Source of the DNA: Alnus glutinosa
Taxonomy: Eukaryota; Streptophyta; Magnoliopsida; Fagales; Betulaceae
DNA: 64,000 nt
Assembly: GCF_958979055.1 (NCBI RefSeq)
Contig: NC_084894.1
Span: 6,755,501 to 6,819,500, forward strand
Reading direction: 5' to 3'
Positions 24,481 to 36,229 of this stretch are shown here, piece after piece. The notes beneath the pieces are model-generated. The model did not search any database, had not been told where the DNA came from, and saw nothing but the letters and a program-made list of their open reading frames with translations. Within the stretch, counting starts at the first letter, position 1; each line of letters starts with the position of its first letter. Made by a program: the position numbers and the translations under genes.

Positions 24481-25200
24481 AATTGTGCTTGATTAAATTT
24501 AATGGAAAATCAAAATTTCTTCAGATTTAATTCAAAAAATTAAGATTTTAAGTTTGCCTCTGGTTTCAAATTGATTCTTTCGTTAATCTACGGTTCAATT
24601 AATTAATAATATGCCACGTCAAACTAATTGATTGATACCATGCGACTCTCGTTTGACACATCATGAGTTAACTATACATATCACATGGTACATTTATTTT
24701 AAATCACAAATATACAATTAATTTTTTTTTTTTTTAAAAAAAAAATATATAGAAGAGATGCCTTAACTGATGAGGTGAGGCTACTCCTCACATAGAGGAC
24801 CCCCCACCCTTTGGTGAGGAGAGGCTGCCCCTCACAGGAAAGGGACCGTCATCCTTCATATGGCGAAGAGCAGCCCTCTTACCTGTTAGGAGTGGTCGAC
24901 CATATCGGGATTTTTTTTTTTTTTTTTTTTAATTTTTTATTTAGGCTATATTTATAAGTAAATGTGTTTCGTGATGTATACGGTTGACACATAATGTGTC
25001 AAATAAGAATCATGTAACATTAATTAATTGGTCTAATCTAACATGATACTTTGTTAATTAATTAGATGATAAATGATATATTTAAAATCAGAAGAAAACC
25101 TAAGAACGTACTTAAGTCTTGCAATTAAAAATTAAAAATTGAGAGCCTAAATTGAAATAGTGCGAAAACTTAAAAAGAATAAATTTGATACAAAAAGATT
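24481..25200. mobile_element. Foldback MULE-like element in the intergenic region
   Basis: Inverted arms are visible: TTAATTAATAATATGCCACG / CATGATACTTTGTTAATTAA, and TTTGACACATCATGAG / TGACACATAATGTGTCAA. They surround T-runs and a GC-richer core (about 24755-24910) with GTGAGG/CCTCAC palindromes. The layout is the same as the foldback at 1785-2315 but with a different core. No coding sequence. Confidence 0.5.
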
Positions 25201-26300
25201 TATCATTATTCTTCAATTTGCGGTGTATGTATTGAACGCTTTTGAACGTACCACCAGTTCTACCTACTACACGCCTATCACAAAGAGGGAAACAAGAACC
25301 TCCTTAATTTTCTCCAGTTAATGACTTAAGTATTTATACTAAAATCTTTGGGATCCAATTCTCTCTCTCTCTCCCTGGAAAACAATAAAGAAAAAAGACT
25401 ATATTGATCTTTAATTCATTGATTTAAGATAATTGCATATCATTTGGAAATCCAGGAATTGTTAAAATTCATGATGTACGTGTTCAAGTAACAAATTACA
25501 ATTATGTTAACATACTTTATATATAGATCTTCAATTCATTCTCAAAGACATGCAAGATCATTCCATCCACTATAGATATGAAAATTAAACTAATTTATTA
25601 AATAAAGCATCTAAAAGGAATTAACTATAAATATTCTCAAAGTATTATATAATTTTCTTGATAATTAGAGACTAGAAAATATCAACCACAACTCAATCTA
25701 AATTGATGATTGGGGTTGGCAACTGACAACCTAAGAGGCTTTACTTAAATTTCAGATACTTTATAATTTTAAACTATTTAATTTATTAAATATAACTTCT
25801 GAATTTAAATAATTATTTAAAATCAAATAATTAAAATTTTATTAATTACGTCAATATTCATAATTTTTACTAACTTAACATTGTTGGAGAAAATACAACA
25901 GGAATAAATAAATAACATTTATGAATTCTAGAAGATGTGATTTTGTTACTTTTGTAGTAAATTGATTTAGTGCCCCGCCAATCAGACGCAGGGCAGTTTC
26001 TTAGCATTTGCCTGGAAAGGCATTTGGGTTGTTTAAAATAAATTGCACCAACCAATCCCGTGCGTTTTTTAATTGTCTCATATTTCTTTTATATATGTAT
26101 AAAATGTCTCAGATAGCATCTAAGCCCAAAGTAAAGGTCTATTTTATCCAGTCCCTTAGTTCTCTCTCGTGACCAGTTTTTTGCAATTGTTATGCTTAAT
26201 TATATTATGTATTAAAAATGTAATATAATTAAACAAATCCCACGATTTTAAAAAGTATCGCAGATGGTACTTGCATGTGGATATCTTATATAAGCTCACG
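25201..26300. repeat. TNL-upstream block (copy 2)
   Basis: 25515-25745 matches 1541-1780 and 31945-32165; 25745-26075 matches 32345-32690 (TTACTAACTTAACATTGTTG, GTGCCCCGCCAAT); 26112-26290 matches 2532-2578, 2800-2860 and 3105-3150. It is duplicated with the TNL genes and gives the pre-insertion state for several MITEs. The open frame at 25870-26055 is not conserved as protein and is not called. Confidence 0.7.
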
Positions 26301-26498
26301 TTAAATCAAAATATTATCATTGTCTTAAATATAAGAAAACTTCAAATACTTTGGATTCTTCGGAACTTTGTCAGCAACGAAACAGAAAGAACACGAATCA
26401 ACAAAGAGGAAAAATACCAACACAAACCCATGTCACCATAAACACCAAAACATGAACAAAATCACCGAATATCAAAATTAAGCCTAAAATCAAATACA

Positions 26499-26537
<39 letters not shown>

Positions 26538-26540
26538 AAA
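26301..26540. other. Spacer with (GA)n tract
   Basis: AT-rich sequence ending in a GA microsatellite (about 26503-26534). Nothing else recognised. Confidence 0.5.
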
Positions 26541-26640
26541 TTGGAAACGCACCACCAGAAGTCTTCTACAGTGTTGAAGGTGTAGTACTGTTTGCAGCCA
26601 TCGCTTCCTCGCTCGCCTTTCTTGTGCTTTGCTTCTTCTT
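26541..26640 (-). pseudogene. Possible eIF4E-like exon fragment
   Basis: On the minus strand, about 26610 to 26555 reads GSDGCKQYYTFNTVEDFW, then a possible splice donor (TG|GTGCGT). YTF-TVE-FW is the signature near the end of exon 1 of plant cap-binding eIF4E proteins, where it usually follows WGSS. The sequence before it does not resemble the expected WTFWFD region, so only a scrap is present if the reading is right. Alternatively this is a chance match. It lies about 190 bases from the 3' end of the right TNL gene, downstream of it. Confidence 0.3.
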
Positions 26641-26748
26641 TTCTTTAATTATCGCATTGCCCTATCCTTTGGGATGGAAAAGGGGACTCCGATAACGTCA
26701 ACTTTTTCTTGTCTTTCTCTGAGTGCCGGTTAAGAAGTTGTTTCCCAT

Positions 26749-29700
26749 TTAACTTTTGCTAATAGGGCCATTGACCAAGAGACTAACGTCTCCGAATAAT
26801 TTATAATCACATCCCAAATCTAAAAAAGATTTCCAACCACTTTCTAAATCCAAACCACTTGGAGAAATGCTATTGAGAACTTGGTAGAACTCTGAAGCAT
26901 CATGCTTATGTACTACACGCGCCCTACACTTCTTTACCTCTACATTCAAGCAGCTGCCTGTTGTAATTGAAGCCACAAGGTTGCAGCATTCACCATCCAA
27001 ATGATTTCTCGCTCTTCTCTTGAAGAACCACCTAGGTCGTATATACACCCAAAATCCACTTGGCTCAACAGAAGGGACTCTATGGTCAAAAAGGACTAAG
27101 GGTTCTCCAATATCAACTTCATTGGCTTGAAATTGACAAACAAAGTAAGGAAAATTAGGATTGCCGCCATCAAATATTCTAGAATTAGAATTCCCATGCT
27201 CATGGACCTTTTGTTTTTTTCTGTTTCTGTCAGGCTCATGAAACTCATAAACAATAAAAAGAGCATACCCCTTCCACCCATATGAGCCCAAATCTATATG
27301 CATTTGAATTGTTCCAAACGAATTAGTGCTTTTATCGTTGAACCACTCTGGGATTCCTGATCCTAGCAGCGCAGGGCCACATGCTACCTTAGTAACAAAA
27401 TATGGAATCCATAAGATATAGACCAAATATATATATATATATATATATATAAACAATATTATAACTTAATTTTGTGCATTAAAAAAGAGATGAGTAAGAG
27501 ACTCACTGGCTTCTCAATCCATAAAGAACTTCTCTCAATCCATAAAGGACTTCGTGGATGCAGATATAGGATCATCCTGGGTTTGCCATCATAATCAATA
27601 TAAGTGGCCACAAAAGAGCAATCAGTGCTCCTTAATATTTCATTTGAAGTCCACATGTCCATTTGGTTATAAAACGTCTCCAGCGATGGGCAATTTCTTA
27701 TACTCAAGTGTCTTAATCTGAATGGAAGCTTAGGCAATACTTGAAGCCAACTACAATCTTCCAAGTAAAGTTCCTGAAGATGAGAAAGTTGAGCCACACT
27801 ATCTGGTATTCCCGTAAATTTGTTCCCGCTTAGATTTAAAGAATAAAGCGAGGATAAGCAACTAAGATCATTGGGAATCGCTCCATCAAATAGGTTGCAA
27901 TAACTTAGATTTAAATCACCAAGTGAGGATAAGTAGTTAAGATCATTGGGGATCGCTCCATCCAACATGTTGCAGTGACTCAGATCTAGCGTTACAAGAT
28001 TAGAAAGCTGCCAGATGTCTGGTATCTTCGTAAATTTGTTTCCACACAAATCTAATTCAATAAGTGAGGATAAGCAGCAAAGATCTTTGGGGATCGCTCC
28101 ATCTAATAGATTGCAATTACTAAAATCTAGCCATATTAAAGAGCTTAAAGCTGAGAATGAACTAGGCATCAAAAGACTAATGAGATCTGAGCCACTTCCA
28201 GCTACACAAAATTCCTCTAAACATTCCATACCATTGATTAGATTCTTTGGGATTTTCTCTAGTCTTGAGCAATGTGATATATTGAGACTTACAAGAGACG
28301 TCAAACTCTTAAATGATAATGGTAACTCTTTTATGGCAGTCCCATCCAAATGAAGATATTGCAAAGATGTCATATTATCCACAAAATCAGGAAACTTGTT
28401 GAGTCTTGAACAACCAGAAAGGTTGAGATATTTAAGAGATTCCAATATGATCTCGTCTGCAAGTCTCTCAAGACTTTTGCAATCTCGTAGATCCAACCGT
28501 TTAAGCTGTCTTAGAAATCCAATGGATGTGTGGACCTTAGACAAACTGGTACAATGTTTAAGGTCTAGTATCTCAAGATTTGGGATTTGGCTTAAGTCTG
28601 GTGTCTCGATCAAGTTTTGAGAGTAACTCAACCTAATGCGTTTCAATTTGTCAAAACTCTGTTATAGAAGACAAATAAATAGTTAGATAAAACATATAAA
28701 ATGAAGAAGAGTAAAAGGAAGAAGAAAATATACATTTGCATAAGCCAAAATCTTACCTTCCTTCCATCCCACAGTTTTTTGATGCAACTGTGAGGCATAA
28801 TGAGCTCAACAAGATTGTCTGGTTGGAAATTGATCGGCAAGGATTCAAAAGGATATTTCCACATACTCATAACAACTAACTCATTGCTTAACATGAAATT
28901 TGAAGGATCTCCATACCATTCCAGAGTGCCAAGAGCATAAGAAAGGCCTTCTCTATAATGATGGCTTCTAATCTCAAGAATTTTCAATTTTTTCATCTTT
29001 GAGAAGGCTTCAATATTTAGTTGCTCCTGTTCCTTTAAAGGTAATTCTAGGACAATGCCTTTGACCGCATCAGTTCCCTAGTATCCAAGAAAAGTGAAAT
29101 TAGTGTGGTGGAAATGTTTGACAAATACTTAAAAGAATTGGTATCGATCAAAACATACTTCTCTATGTTTATGTCTAGACTAATACACTTACCGTATTGT
29201 TTTTCAATACGTGAAGGACTTCCTTGCAATGCCACAATCTACTGCGTCCACCAGGCTCCTTAGATTCATCATCCACAATTTTTTGACCCATTTTTCGTAA
29301 CAAATCATGCATCCATAATCTTCTCTGTGAGATTGTTAAAAGAGATTTGTCCACAAGAACATCGATATCGTTGTCCGGATAGTAACCAATACTCTCTAGT
29401 ATATGTCTGATGCTATCTCTATGTTTTCCATTGAAGAAACATGCAATATCTAAAAACAATTTTTTCTCCAAATCCTCCAATCCATCAAAACTTATTTTAA
29501 GTTTATCCAAGATTTTTTCATTTGGCTTTTCTTTTAGTCTATTCCTGGCACTTATCCAAAAATCCATTCTTCTATCATATAAGAAGGAACCAAAAACTTC
29601 AAGAGCTAAAGGAAGGCCTTGAGCGTAGCTTACAACATCCTTAGACAATTGCACATAATTTTCTTTGGGATAGGGTTTCTTGAAGGCTTTCCAACTAAAG

Positions 29701-31703
29701 AGCTGTAAAGCTTCAGCAACATTCAGCACCTCAACCTCATAGGTATCATCCACATATCTATTAAGCAAATGGCGATCTCTGCTTGTTATAATGATTCTAC
29801 TCCCTTCACCAAACCAACCATGGCTCCCTGCTAGTGCTTCTAGATGGTCTTCTTCATCCACATCATCAAGAACAATCAAAACCTTTTTATTACGTAGTCT
29901 GGTCTCTATCACTCTGCTTACCCTATGGTCATTCCATATATTCATTTCCCTTTCTGCTAGGATATCAAAAGTAAGTTGTTTTTTAAAATCAACTAGACCA
30001 TGATTACTTTTGGTTCCTTCTCTAATACCAGTCATAAAGCAACTAGCTTCAAATTGATGAGAAATTGTATCATAAATGGCTTTTGATAGAGTTGTCTTGC
30101 CAATTCCACCCATCCCACAAATTCCTAAAAATCTAACATCATCCAATCCTTTACTAAGTAAGGTCATCATTTCCTCAACACGGGATTCTATTCCAACAAA
30201 ATTCTTGGAAACATTTGACAAGTTATGACTCAATCCACAAAGTATCCTTCTACTAATTTCTTCGACAACTATTGATTCGTGCCTGTAATAAAGATTGGTT
30301 AGCGATAGCCATATATAGTGAGAGAAACAAAACGCTTAATCATGTACAATGTTTAGCTTTATTCAGCACCATATATATTTAAGGTTTAATTTGATTTGCT
30401 AGGTTCATCATGCGGTCTAATAAAAAAACCATGTTTTTTTTTTACCTAACTATAAAAGTTCAATGGTTTGATAGCGTATATATTTTACTAGGTCCTTTAA
30501 TTATTTGTATGCTTCTTGCATGTATTCTCTTTTTTTATAGTCTTTTTTTTTTTAATCTTCACGTACAATAAGAGAAAGATATCAGAAATACACCAATTAA
30601 ATATATTTACTACATAATGCTATTTTTTTTTAATCAAAGTAATTATGCACGAGATTAATGTACATTTGTGAGAGAGAATGATAGAGGCTAAAAAAATTAT
30701 TCATTAATTGTCAACAGGTGTAAGGATTGGTATGGTGTATGGGTCATGGTTGTTGATGGTTAAGTAGAAATGGCTAGCATTTTAATCCACAATTTATGGA
30801 TTTCTACTACGGTCCCCTAAATATTATTATTTATTAGTAAGATGTAGATTTGTGACCATGTCACAGTTTTTATGTGATTCTTTATTTGTTATGAGTACTA
30901 TACAAAGTTTTTGTTATAAATTTCTTTATTATGATAATTTATTTTAGCTACATGCCTACATATATCTAAATCATTTTTTTTTTTAATAACTTCTTCAGAC
31001 TAGTCATCGTTGCTTGTGGTACTTTTTCTACAAACTGAGTTTTTATGATGATGATGATGCCAATATATATATATATATATATATAGACCCAAAAGAAAAA
31101 GCAAAACAAAAAAGGAACAAAAAAGAAAAAGAAAGACGCTTCTGTCACTACAAAAATACACAATGAAAGAATTAGACAAGAATAGTAATCTTACGTATCA
31201 TGTACATGCCATCCAGAAATTTTACCCACTTTTCTTAAAGCAGCTCTCCACTTTTGCATCATCTTAATGTCAACTTTGGGATCTTTTTCATGGCTAGCAA
31301 AAGCTTCTGCAAAACTCCCCGTCTGTTTTCCTACGTGGGAAGGATCCACATGATAGAAAATGGGCAAAACTGTGAGTCTCGTACGGGTATCTTTCATGCA
31401 TTTGACAATGCGGGCAAGTTCAATGAGGCACCATTTAGAAAAAGCGTAATTTTCAGAGATGACGACGATCGCGTACATGGATTCTTGAATTGCTTTTAAA
31501 AGCTCATCAGGAATATATTTTCCTCTCTCGAGTTTTTCATCGTCTCTAAACACGATAATACCTTTCTTTGTTAAAACAGCATGTAAATGATCTGTAAAAT
31601 TATTGCGGGTGTCTTTGCCGTAGAAACTAAGAAAAGCTTCGTATCTCCATTGAGGTGTTGAAGAAGAAGATGAAGAGGCTCTCTGAGTGCTTAGGGACGC
31701 CAT
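26749..31703 (-). CDS. TNL immune receptor (TIR-NB-ARC-LRR-C-JID), apparently intact
   Basis: Five exons join in phase with GT-AG introns: 31195-31703 (TIR), 29193-30282 (NB-ARC), 28757-29077, 28658-27507 (LRR) and 27387-26749 (C-JID), about 1,236 residues. The TIR reads YEAFLSFYGKDTR, with catalytic Glu95 in WCLIEL; family TIRs are NAD+ hydrolases in the cytoplasm or nucleus. NB-ARC motifs: P-loop GMGGIGKTT (about 226-234), Walker B VLIVLDDVD, GSRIIITSRD, GLPLALEVFG, FLDIACFFNG, and MHD at about 494-496. Exon 3 opens GTDAVKGIVLELP, typical after the NB-ARC. The LRR part carries repeated CNLLDGAIPNDLSCLSSL-type modules, one more than the left paralog. The last exon has GSGIPEWFNDKS, the post-LRR C-JID signature. 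Start: the first ATG, followed by a Ser run shared with the paralog. The pathogen ligand cannot be inferred. Introns 1 and 4 carry TA tracts (31062-31083; 27426-27452). The usual FRGEDTR motif is altered to FYGKDTR. Confidence 0.92.
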
Positions 31704-32160
31704 CGATCGGAGAGTTACAAGCTTGTTTAACTAATTTAATTTGCAGATTTCGAGAAAAGGCTTGACCATTTTCCCTAACAAGCCTTTGGCTGTTGTTATA
31801 TGCAAAGGCTTTCCGGGTTGGAAACATGCGGTCAACATGAGGAGACTTGTGCAATACGCGTTTTGACCACTACACTGTCGCCATCTTTTCTGGCACAAAG
31901 AGTCAGTCAATATTTCATATTTTCATACTTTGAAATGAAAAAGTCCATGAAGAATATTGAAGCATGAAGCGATATATGATCATTGCATCCACCATGGTCC
32001 ACAGATACGAAAATTAAACTAATTTATTAAATAAAGCATCTAAAATTAAAGAATTAACTATATATAAATATTCTCAAAGTATTATATAATTTTCTTGATA
32101 ATTAGAGACTAAAAAATATTAACTACAACTCAATCTAAATTGATGATTGGGGTTTGCAAT
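31704..32160 (-). promoter_or_regulatory. Upstream region of right TNL with W-box-like motif
   Basis: Aligned with the upstream region of the left TNL. GGTCAA at 31830-31835 gives TTGACC on the gene strand about 127 bases before the ATG. The block continues into the shared sequence at 31945-32160. No TATA box can be singled out with confidence. Confidence 0.55.
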
Positions 32161-32338
32161 GATCGAGTAATTCTAAATGTCAATTTTGTGTCTATTCAAA
32201 AATAGGTAGCTTTTAAAATCATAATTATTTGATTAAAATTTAATAGTGATTAATCCCACGTCTTATTGTGATTTTAAAAGCCACCTTATATTTGGATGGA
32301 CACAAAATAGAATACATCTAGCATTACTCGTTGGCAAT
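32152..32338. mobile_element. MITE with 9-bp target duplication
   Basis: The element spans 32161-32329 (169 bp). The ends read GAGTAATTCTAAATGT and the complement of ACATCTAGCATTACTC, with internal inverted GTAGCTTTTAAAATCA / ATTTTAAAAGCCACC. Flanks are GTTTGCAAT (32152-32160) and GTTGGCAAT (32330-32338), nine bases with one mismatch. The paralogous site near 25726 lacks the insertion. Same family as 2331-2510. Confidence 0.75.
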
Positions 32339-32693
32339 TGACAACTTAAGAGGCTTTACTTAAATTTAAGATACTTTACAATTTTAAACTATTTTATTAA
32401 ATATATATAACTTCTAAATTTTAATAATTATTTGAAAATCAAATAATTAAAAAATTTATTAATTATATCAGTATTCATCATTTTTACTAACTTAACATTG
32501 TTGGAGAAAGAAAATACAACATGAATAAATAAATAATAAATGTGAATTCTAGAAGACGTGATTTTGTAGTAAATTGACTTTAGTGCCCCGCCAATGAGTA
32601 CGCAGGCAGGGCAGCTTCTTGGCATTTGCCTGGAAGGGCATTTTAGTTGTTTAAAATAAATTGCATTTACCAACCAATCCAGTGCGTTTTTTT
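32339..32693. repeat. TNL-upstream block (copy 3), distal part
   Basis: Matches 25735-26075. It ends abruptly at about 32693 (GTGCGTTTTTTTA), where CACTA-family sequence begins. The open frame 32428-32673 is a shadow of this repeat. Confidence 0.65.
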
Positions 32694-33708
32694 AGTTGTT
32701 ATCATTTAAGTTGATGGTTCTTGAGGCAATTATTAACTGCTAATTTTTTATTTTATATATATATATATATTTTTAAAATCTGCCATGTTGGTTTGGTTGA
32801 ATTTCTCATGTTTCTCATTTACTAAATTCTTTTTTCTACTTAATGATTTTCTACAGACGGCTTGAAAAATCCAATAGTTTGCATGTTTATGATTGTCTGG
32901 CCTGTTTGAATCCTAACTGGGAGGAAGTTATTGAATTCTGCATTCACCTATCCTACATACATTTTTCTTTTCATCTGTAAACAGCTTATTGCTTTACTAA
33001 ATTGATATGATCAGTTGTGAATTTGGAAAGATGAATTCTGCATGGTTTGACTCGGTTAGTATTCTAGAATCTGATTCAGATGATGACTTTAGTAGTATAC
33101 ATGACGGCGATAAATCTACATTCATCAGAACAAAGTGATTTATTTTTCATTACGATTATATACTCTTATTTGTGACTTTGTTATTGGTCTTTTTGGCTGC
33201 CAGATTTTTTCCCCTCAGTAGGTAATGCAACACAATTGCTCCAGTATGAAAGTGCAACCGAATGGTGTTGTTGATTTTCTAATGGACATCATAGTGCTTG
33301 GTTGTGTACATTTTTTTTTGGTTGATTTTTTTGTTTGTGGATTTGGATAGTTTTGTTGCTTCAATTTCTCTGCAATTTGGATTTTTTTTTTTGGATAATT
33401 TTAATTATTTTAATTTTGTTCTTGTATCACTTGCAATTTGTCTATTGGTATGAGTTGATTTTTAGTCCTGGTAATTTTTCTAGGTTCATCATGTGTGTTT
33501 GAATGGTTATGTGTTCTAGTTCTCGCATATATGTACTCGAGTGACTCATTAGCGGTGACCCATTGAGTCACCGCTATTGATCATTAGCGTTCGACTTTTA
33601 GTGACCATCCTATTAGCGGCCACATGTCGCTGCTATTGATCAATAGTGGCGACAAAGTACTCATTAGCGGCGACATTTTGTTGCCGCTAATAAGCTTATT
33701 TTTTATAG
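32694..33708. mobile_element. CACTA fragment (AGCGGCGAC family), truncated copy
   Basis: Closely matches 8748-9790. The last 160 bases hold AGCGGCGAC-type subterminal repeats and end TTATTTTTTATAGTG, the complement of a CACTA end. The opposite end is missing. Confidence 0.65.
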
Positions 33709-33990
33709 TGGTGTTCTTCAGACTATGGCGTCCAAATGGATCTTGAAGGAGTTCAAGGGTTTACAAAAATAATCTCTGGTGAGGTTCGTCTCGCCCAAGC
33801 CGAGTGTGTACGCACATCTCGATTAGTTTCCCAATGTCGCCGCTAATAAGCTTATTTTTTGTAGTGGTGTTCTTCAGACTATGGCGTCCAAACGGATCTT
33901 GAAGGAGTTCAAGGGTTTACAGAAATAATCTCCGGTGAGGTTCGTCTCGCCCAAGCCGAGTGTGTACGCACACCTCGATTAGTTCCCCCC
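33680..33990. repeat. 155-bp tandem duplication including a CACTA terminus
   Basis: GCCGCTAATAAGCTTATTTT...TAGTG followed by the flank TGTTCTTCAGACTATGGCGT and GAGTGTGTACGCACA is present twice in a row (starting near 33683 and 33838). The copies differ at only a few bases. The matching site at 9770-9900 is single. Confidence 0.8.
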
Positions 33991-34013
33991 CCCCCCCCCC
34001 CCCCCCCCCCCCC
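33985..34013. repeat. C homopolymer of 29
   Basis: An uninterrupted run of 29 C at the end of the 155-bp duplication. The paralogous place at about 9910-9940 has a T-run instead. It may be genuine or an assembly artefact. Confidence 0.8.
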
Positions 34014-34277
34014 TTTTTATTTTGAGCTATTTTAGGGTCCTTCAAACCAATTCCATTAGTTGGAGCCGTTTTGGTTTAAAACGGCTCAAATCGTTAGAGT
34101 GGTTTTGGTTTAAAACGGCTCAAATAGATTAGAGTCGTTTTGGTTAAAACGGCTCAAGACGAGATTTACCAACCCTATGGTTTTTTTTTAAAAAAAAAAG
34201 GCTCAAACTGTTTTGAATCGTTTTTAGACCTTAAAACAGCTAAAAAAGCTTTTTTTTTTTTTTTTTTTTTCGTAGTG
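34014..34277. mobile_element. CACTA terminus (GAGCCGTTTT family)
   Basis: GAGCCGTTTT-type palindromes at 34045-34240 (for example GTTTTGGTTTAAAACGGCTC) end in a T-run and CGTAGTG at 34271-34277, complement CACTACG. The gypsy pol fragment starts directly after it, so this CACTA element inserted in that gypsy element. Confidence 0.65.
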
Positions 34278-35590
34278 TTGCTTCGCATTTGTCACTCCAG
34301 GTAAATCAGACATTCTTCTTCTTCAATGCAGTCAAAAGGCCTGAAAGTTTAGAGAAACCTTCAACGAATCTTCTATAATAACTGGCCTGTCCTAAGAAAC
34401 TCTGAATCTCTCGTATATTTGTCGGCCGCTCCCAATTCATTACTGCTTCAATCTGACTTGGGTCAATGGCTATACTGTCTTTTGAGATTACGTGGCCAAG
34501 AAATGAAACTTTCTCCAGCCAAAACTCATACTTCTTGAGTTTGGCGTAAAGCTTCTTCTCCCTTAGAATTCCTAGCACTGTTTTCAAGTGCTCTCCATGG
34601 TCTTGGTGATTGGTGGAATAAACTAATATATCATCTATAAACACAACCACGAACCAATCAAGGTACATGTGAAATACCCGGTTCATCAAGTCCATGAATA
34701 CAGATGGTGCGTTAGTTACTCCAAATGGCATAACCAAAATTCATAATGGCCATATTGTGTACGTATCGCCGTCTTTTGGATGTCTTCTTCCTTCACCTTG
34801 AGTTGATGATATCCCGATTGAAGATCAATCTTAAAGAAAACCGTAGCTTCTTTAAGTTGGTCGAAGAGGTCGTCAATTCTTAGCAATGGATATTTGTTTT
34901 TAATTGTCACCCGATTCAGCTCACGATGGTCAATACATAGACGCATTGAACCATCATTCTTCTTTACAAATAACACTGCCACTCCCCAAGGTGAGACACT
35001 AGGGCAAATAAAACCCCGATCTAAAAGCTCCTGAAGTTGCTCCTGAAGTTCCTTTAATTTCGATGGTGCCATCCGGTAAGGCGCTTTGTGAATTGGTTGA
35101 TTACTTGGTATTGAATCGATGGTGAACTCAATCTCTCGATCGGGGGGTAGTCCTTACGAGATTTCGGTGAAGACGTCGAGGTAGTCACATACTATGGGTA
35201 TATCTTTCAGCTTTTTCTCCACTTCGGATTTGGCCTTCACATAAGCTAGGAATGTCGGTGCGCCTTCTCGAATGCTCCTTGCTTGAATTGCTGAAAGAAG
35301 GGGTGGTGTAGCTTGTATTCAGGATCCACCAAACTTCAATTCCACATCACTAGGGGGTCAGAAAACTTCTTTTTTTTCTACAATCAATACTTACATAAAA
35401 TTTTGACAACTAATCCATTCCTAGAATGATGTCAAAACCAAGCATTTGGAATACTGCTAGGTTTGTTGGTAAGACTCTTCCTTCTATAATGAGTAGGCAG
35501 TCTTCTATAAATTTTCGACTTGTCACTACATCTCCAACAGGTGTTGCCACACTTATGTTTTGTTTTAAGGGTTGAGTGATCATACTACAA
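34278..35590 (-). mobile_element. Ty3/gypsy pol fragment (protease and reverse transcriptase)
   Basis: Reading on the minus strand, an aspartic-protease piece near 35390-35580 (the ILGMDWL type of segment) precedes a long reverse-transcriptase region (34306-35300). Recognisable RT blocks are [51 protein letters not shown] and the catalytic box [11 protein letters not shown], followed by [11 protein letters not shown] and [12 protein letters not shown]. The type agrees with plant chromovirus-like gypsy elements. It is broken and lacks LTRs, integrase and gag here, and is cut at its 3' side by the CACTA terminus at 34277. Fossil. Confidence 0.9.
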
Positions 35591-36139
35591 AGTTTAATAT
35601 TATTATTATTATTTGTCTTTTGCCTTTGCTTTTATAGGTTGAGGGAATTAGATGATCTTAACATAAAGTGAAGTTAAAAAAGATCTTTGATAAATTAAAT
35701 GGTTCTATTCTTCTTTTATTTTAATTTTATATCATGGATAATGTTTCTTTTATTTACAAATAATTTTTGTTATAAATGTTTGATAGAAATATGCATTTGA
35801 ATATATAAAAAACTGTAAAAAAAATAGAAGAATAAACAAATTAACTGAAACTCAATACAAATTATATAAATTTGATACTAGCAATATAATATTGAATTTC
35901 AAAAGCTATAAAAACATAATATAAAAATTAAATTAAAATAAATTATATTTATATTTATATAAAAAAGGACTCATTTAAAATTATCTTCTTAAGCTTCAAA
36001 ATATATAGAGCCGGCCCTTCCTAATGCCCCTAACAACAAATTATTTTGGTCCGTGACCCCTACCCATAAGAGTTTTCGTTCCTAAAAGGACCAAAAAAAA
36101 AAAAAAAATGACAATAATTACTCTAGTATTTCTCATTTA
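35591..36139. repeat. Direct repeat copy 1, with hAT-related ends
   Basis: About 550 bases match 45893-46430 with few differences. Inside, 35990-36019 reads AGCTTCAAAATATATAGAGC then CGGCCCT, whose complement begins AGGGCCGGCTC and is related to the start of the hAT element at 54271. A second hAT-like end (CCTAAAAGG; TCTGGCTCCGTCCCT in the other copy) follows at about 36080. So at least two non-autonomous hAT elements appear joined here. Confidence 0.6.
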
Positions 36140-36229
36140 ATAATGCAATTAATGCCATAATTTGCAGATTTTGAGAATAGGCTTCAGTTTCTTAACGAGG
36201 CTTTGGCTATTGTTATATGGATACGATAT
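36140..36229 (-). repeat. Relic of TNL-upstream sequence (copy 4)
   Basis: TTTGCAGATTTTGAGAATAG and GAGGCTTTGGCTATTGTTAT match the TNL upstream regions at 24178-24230 and 31738-31805 and the relic at 46455-46520. Homology stops at about 36229, where the MULE remnant begins. No receptor sequence is attached. Confidence 0.65.
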
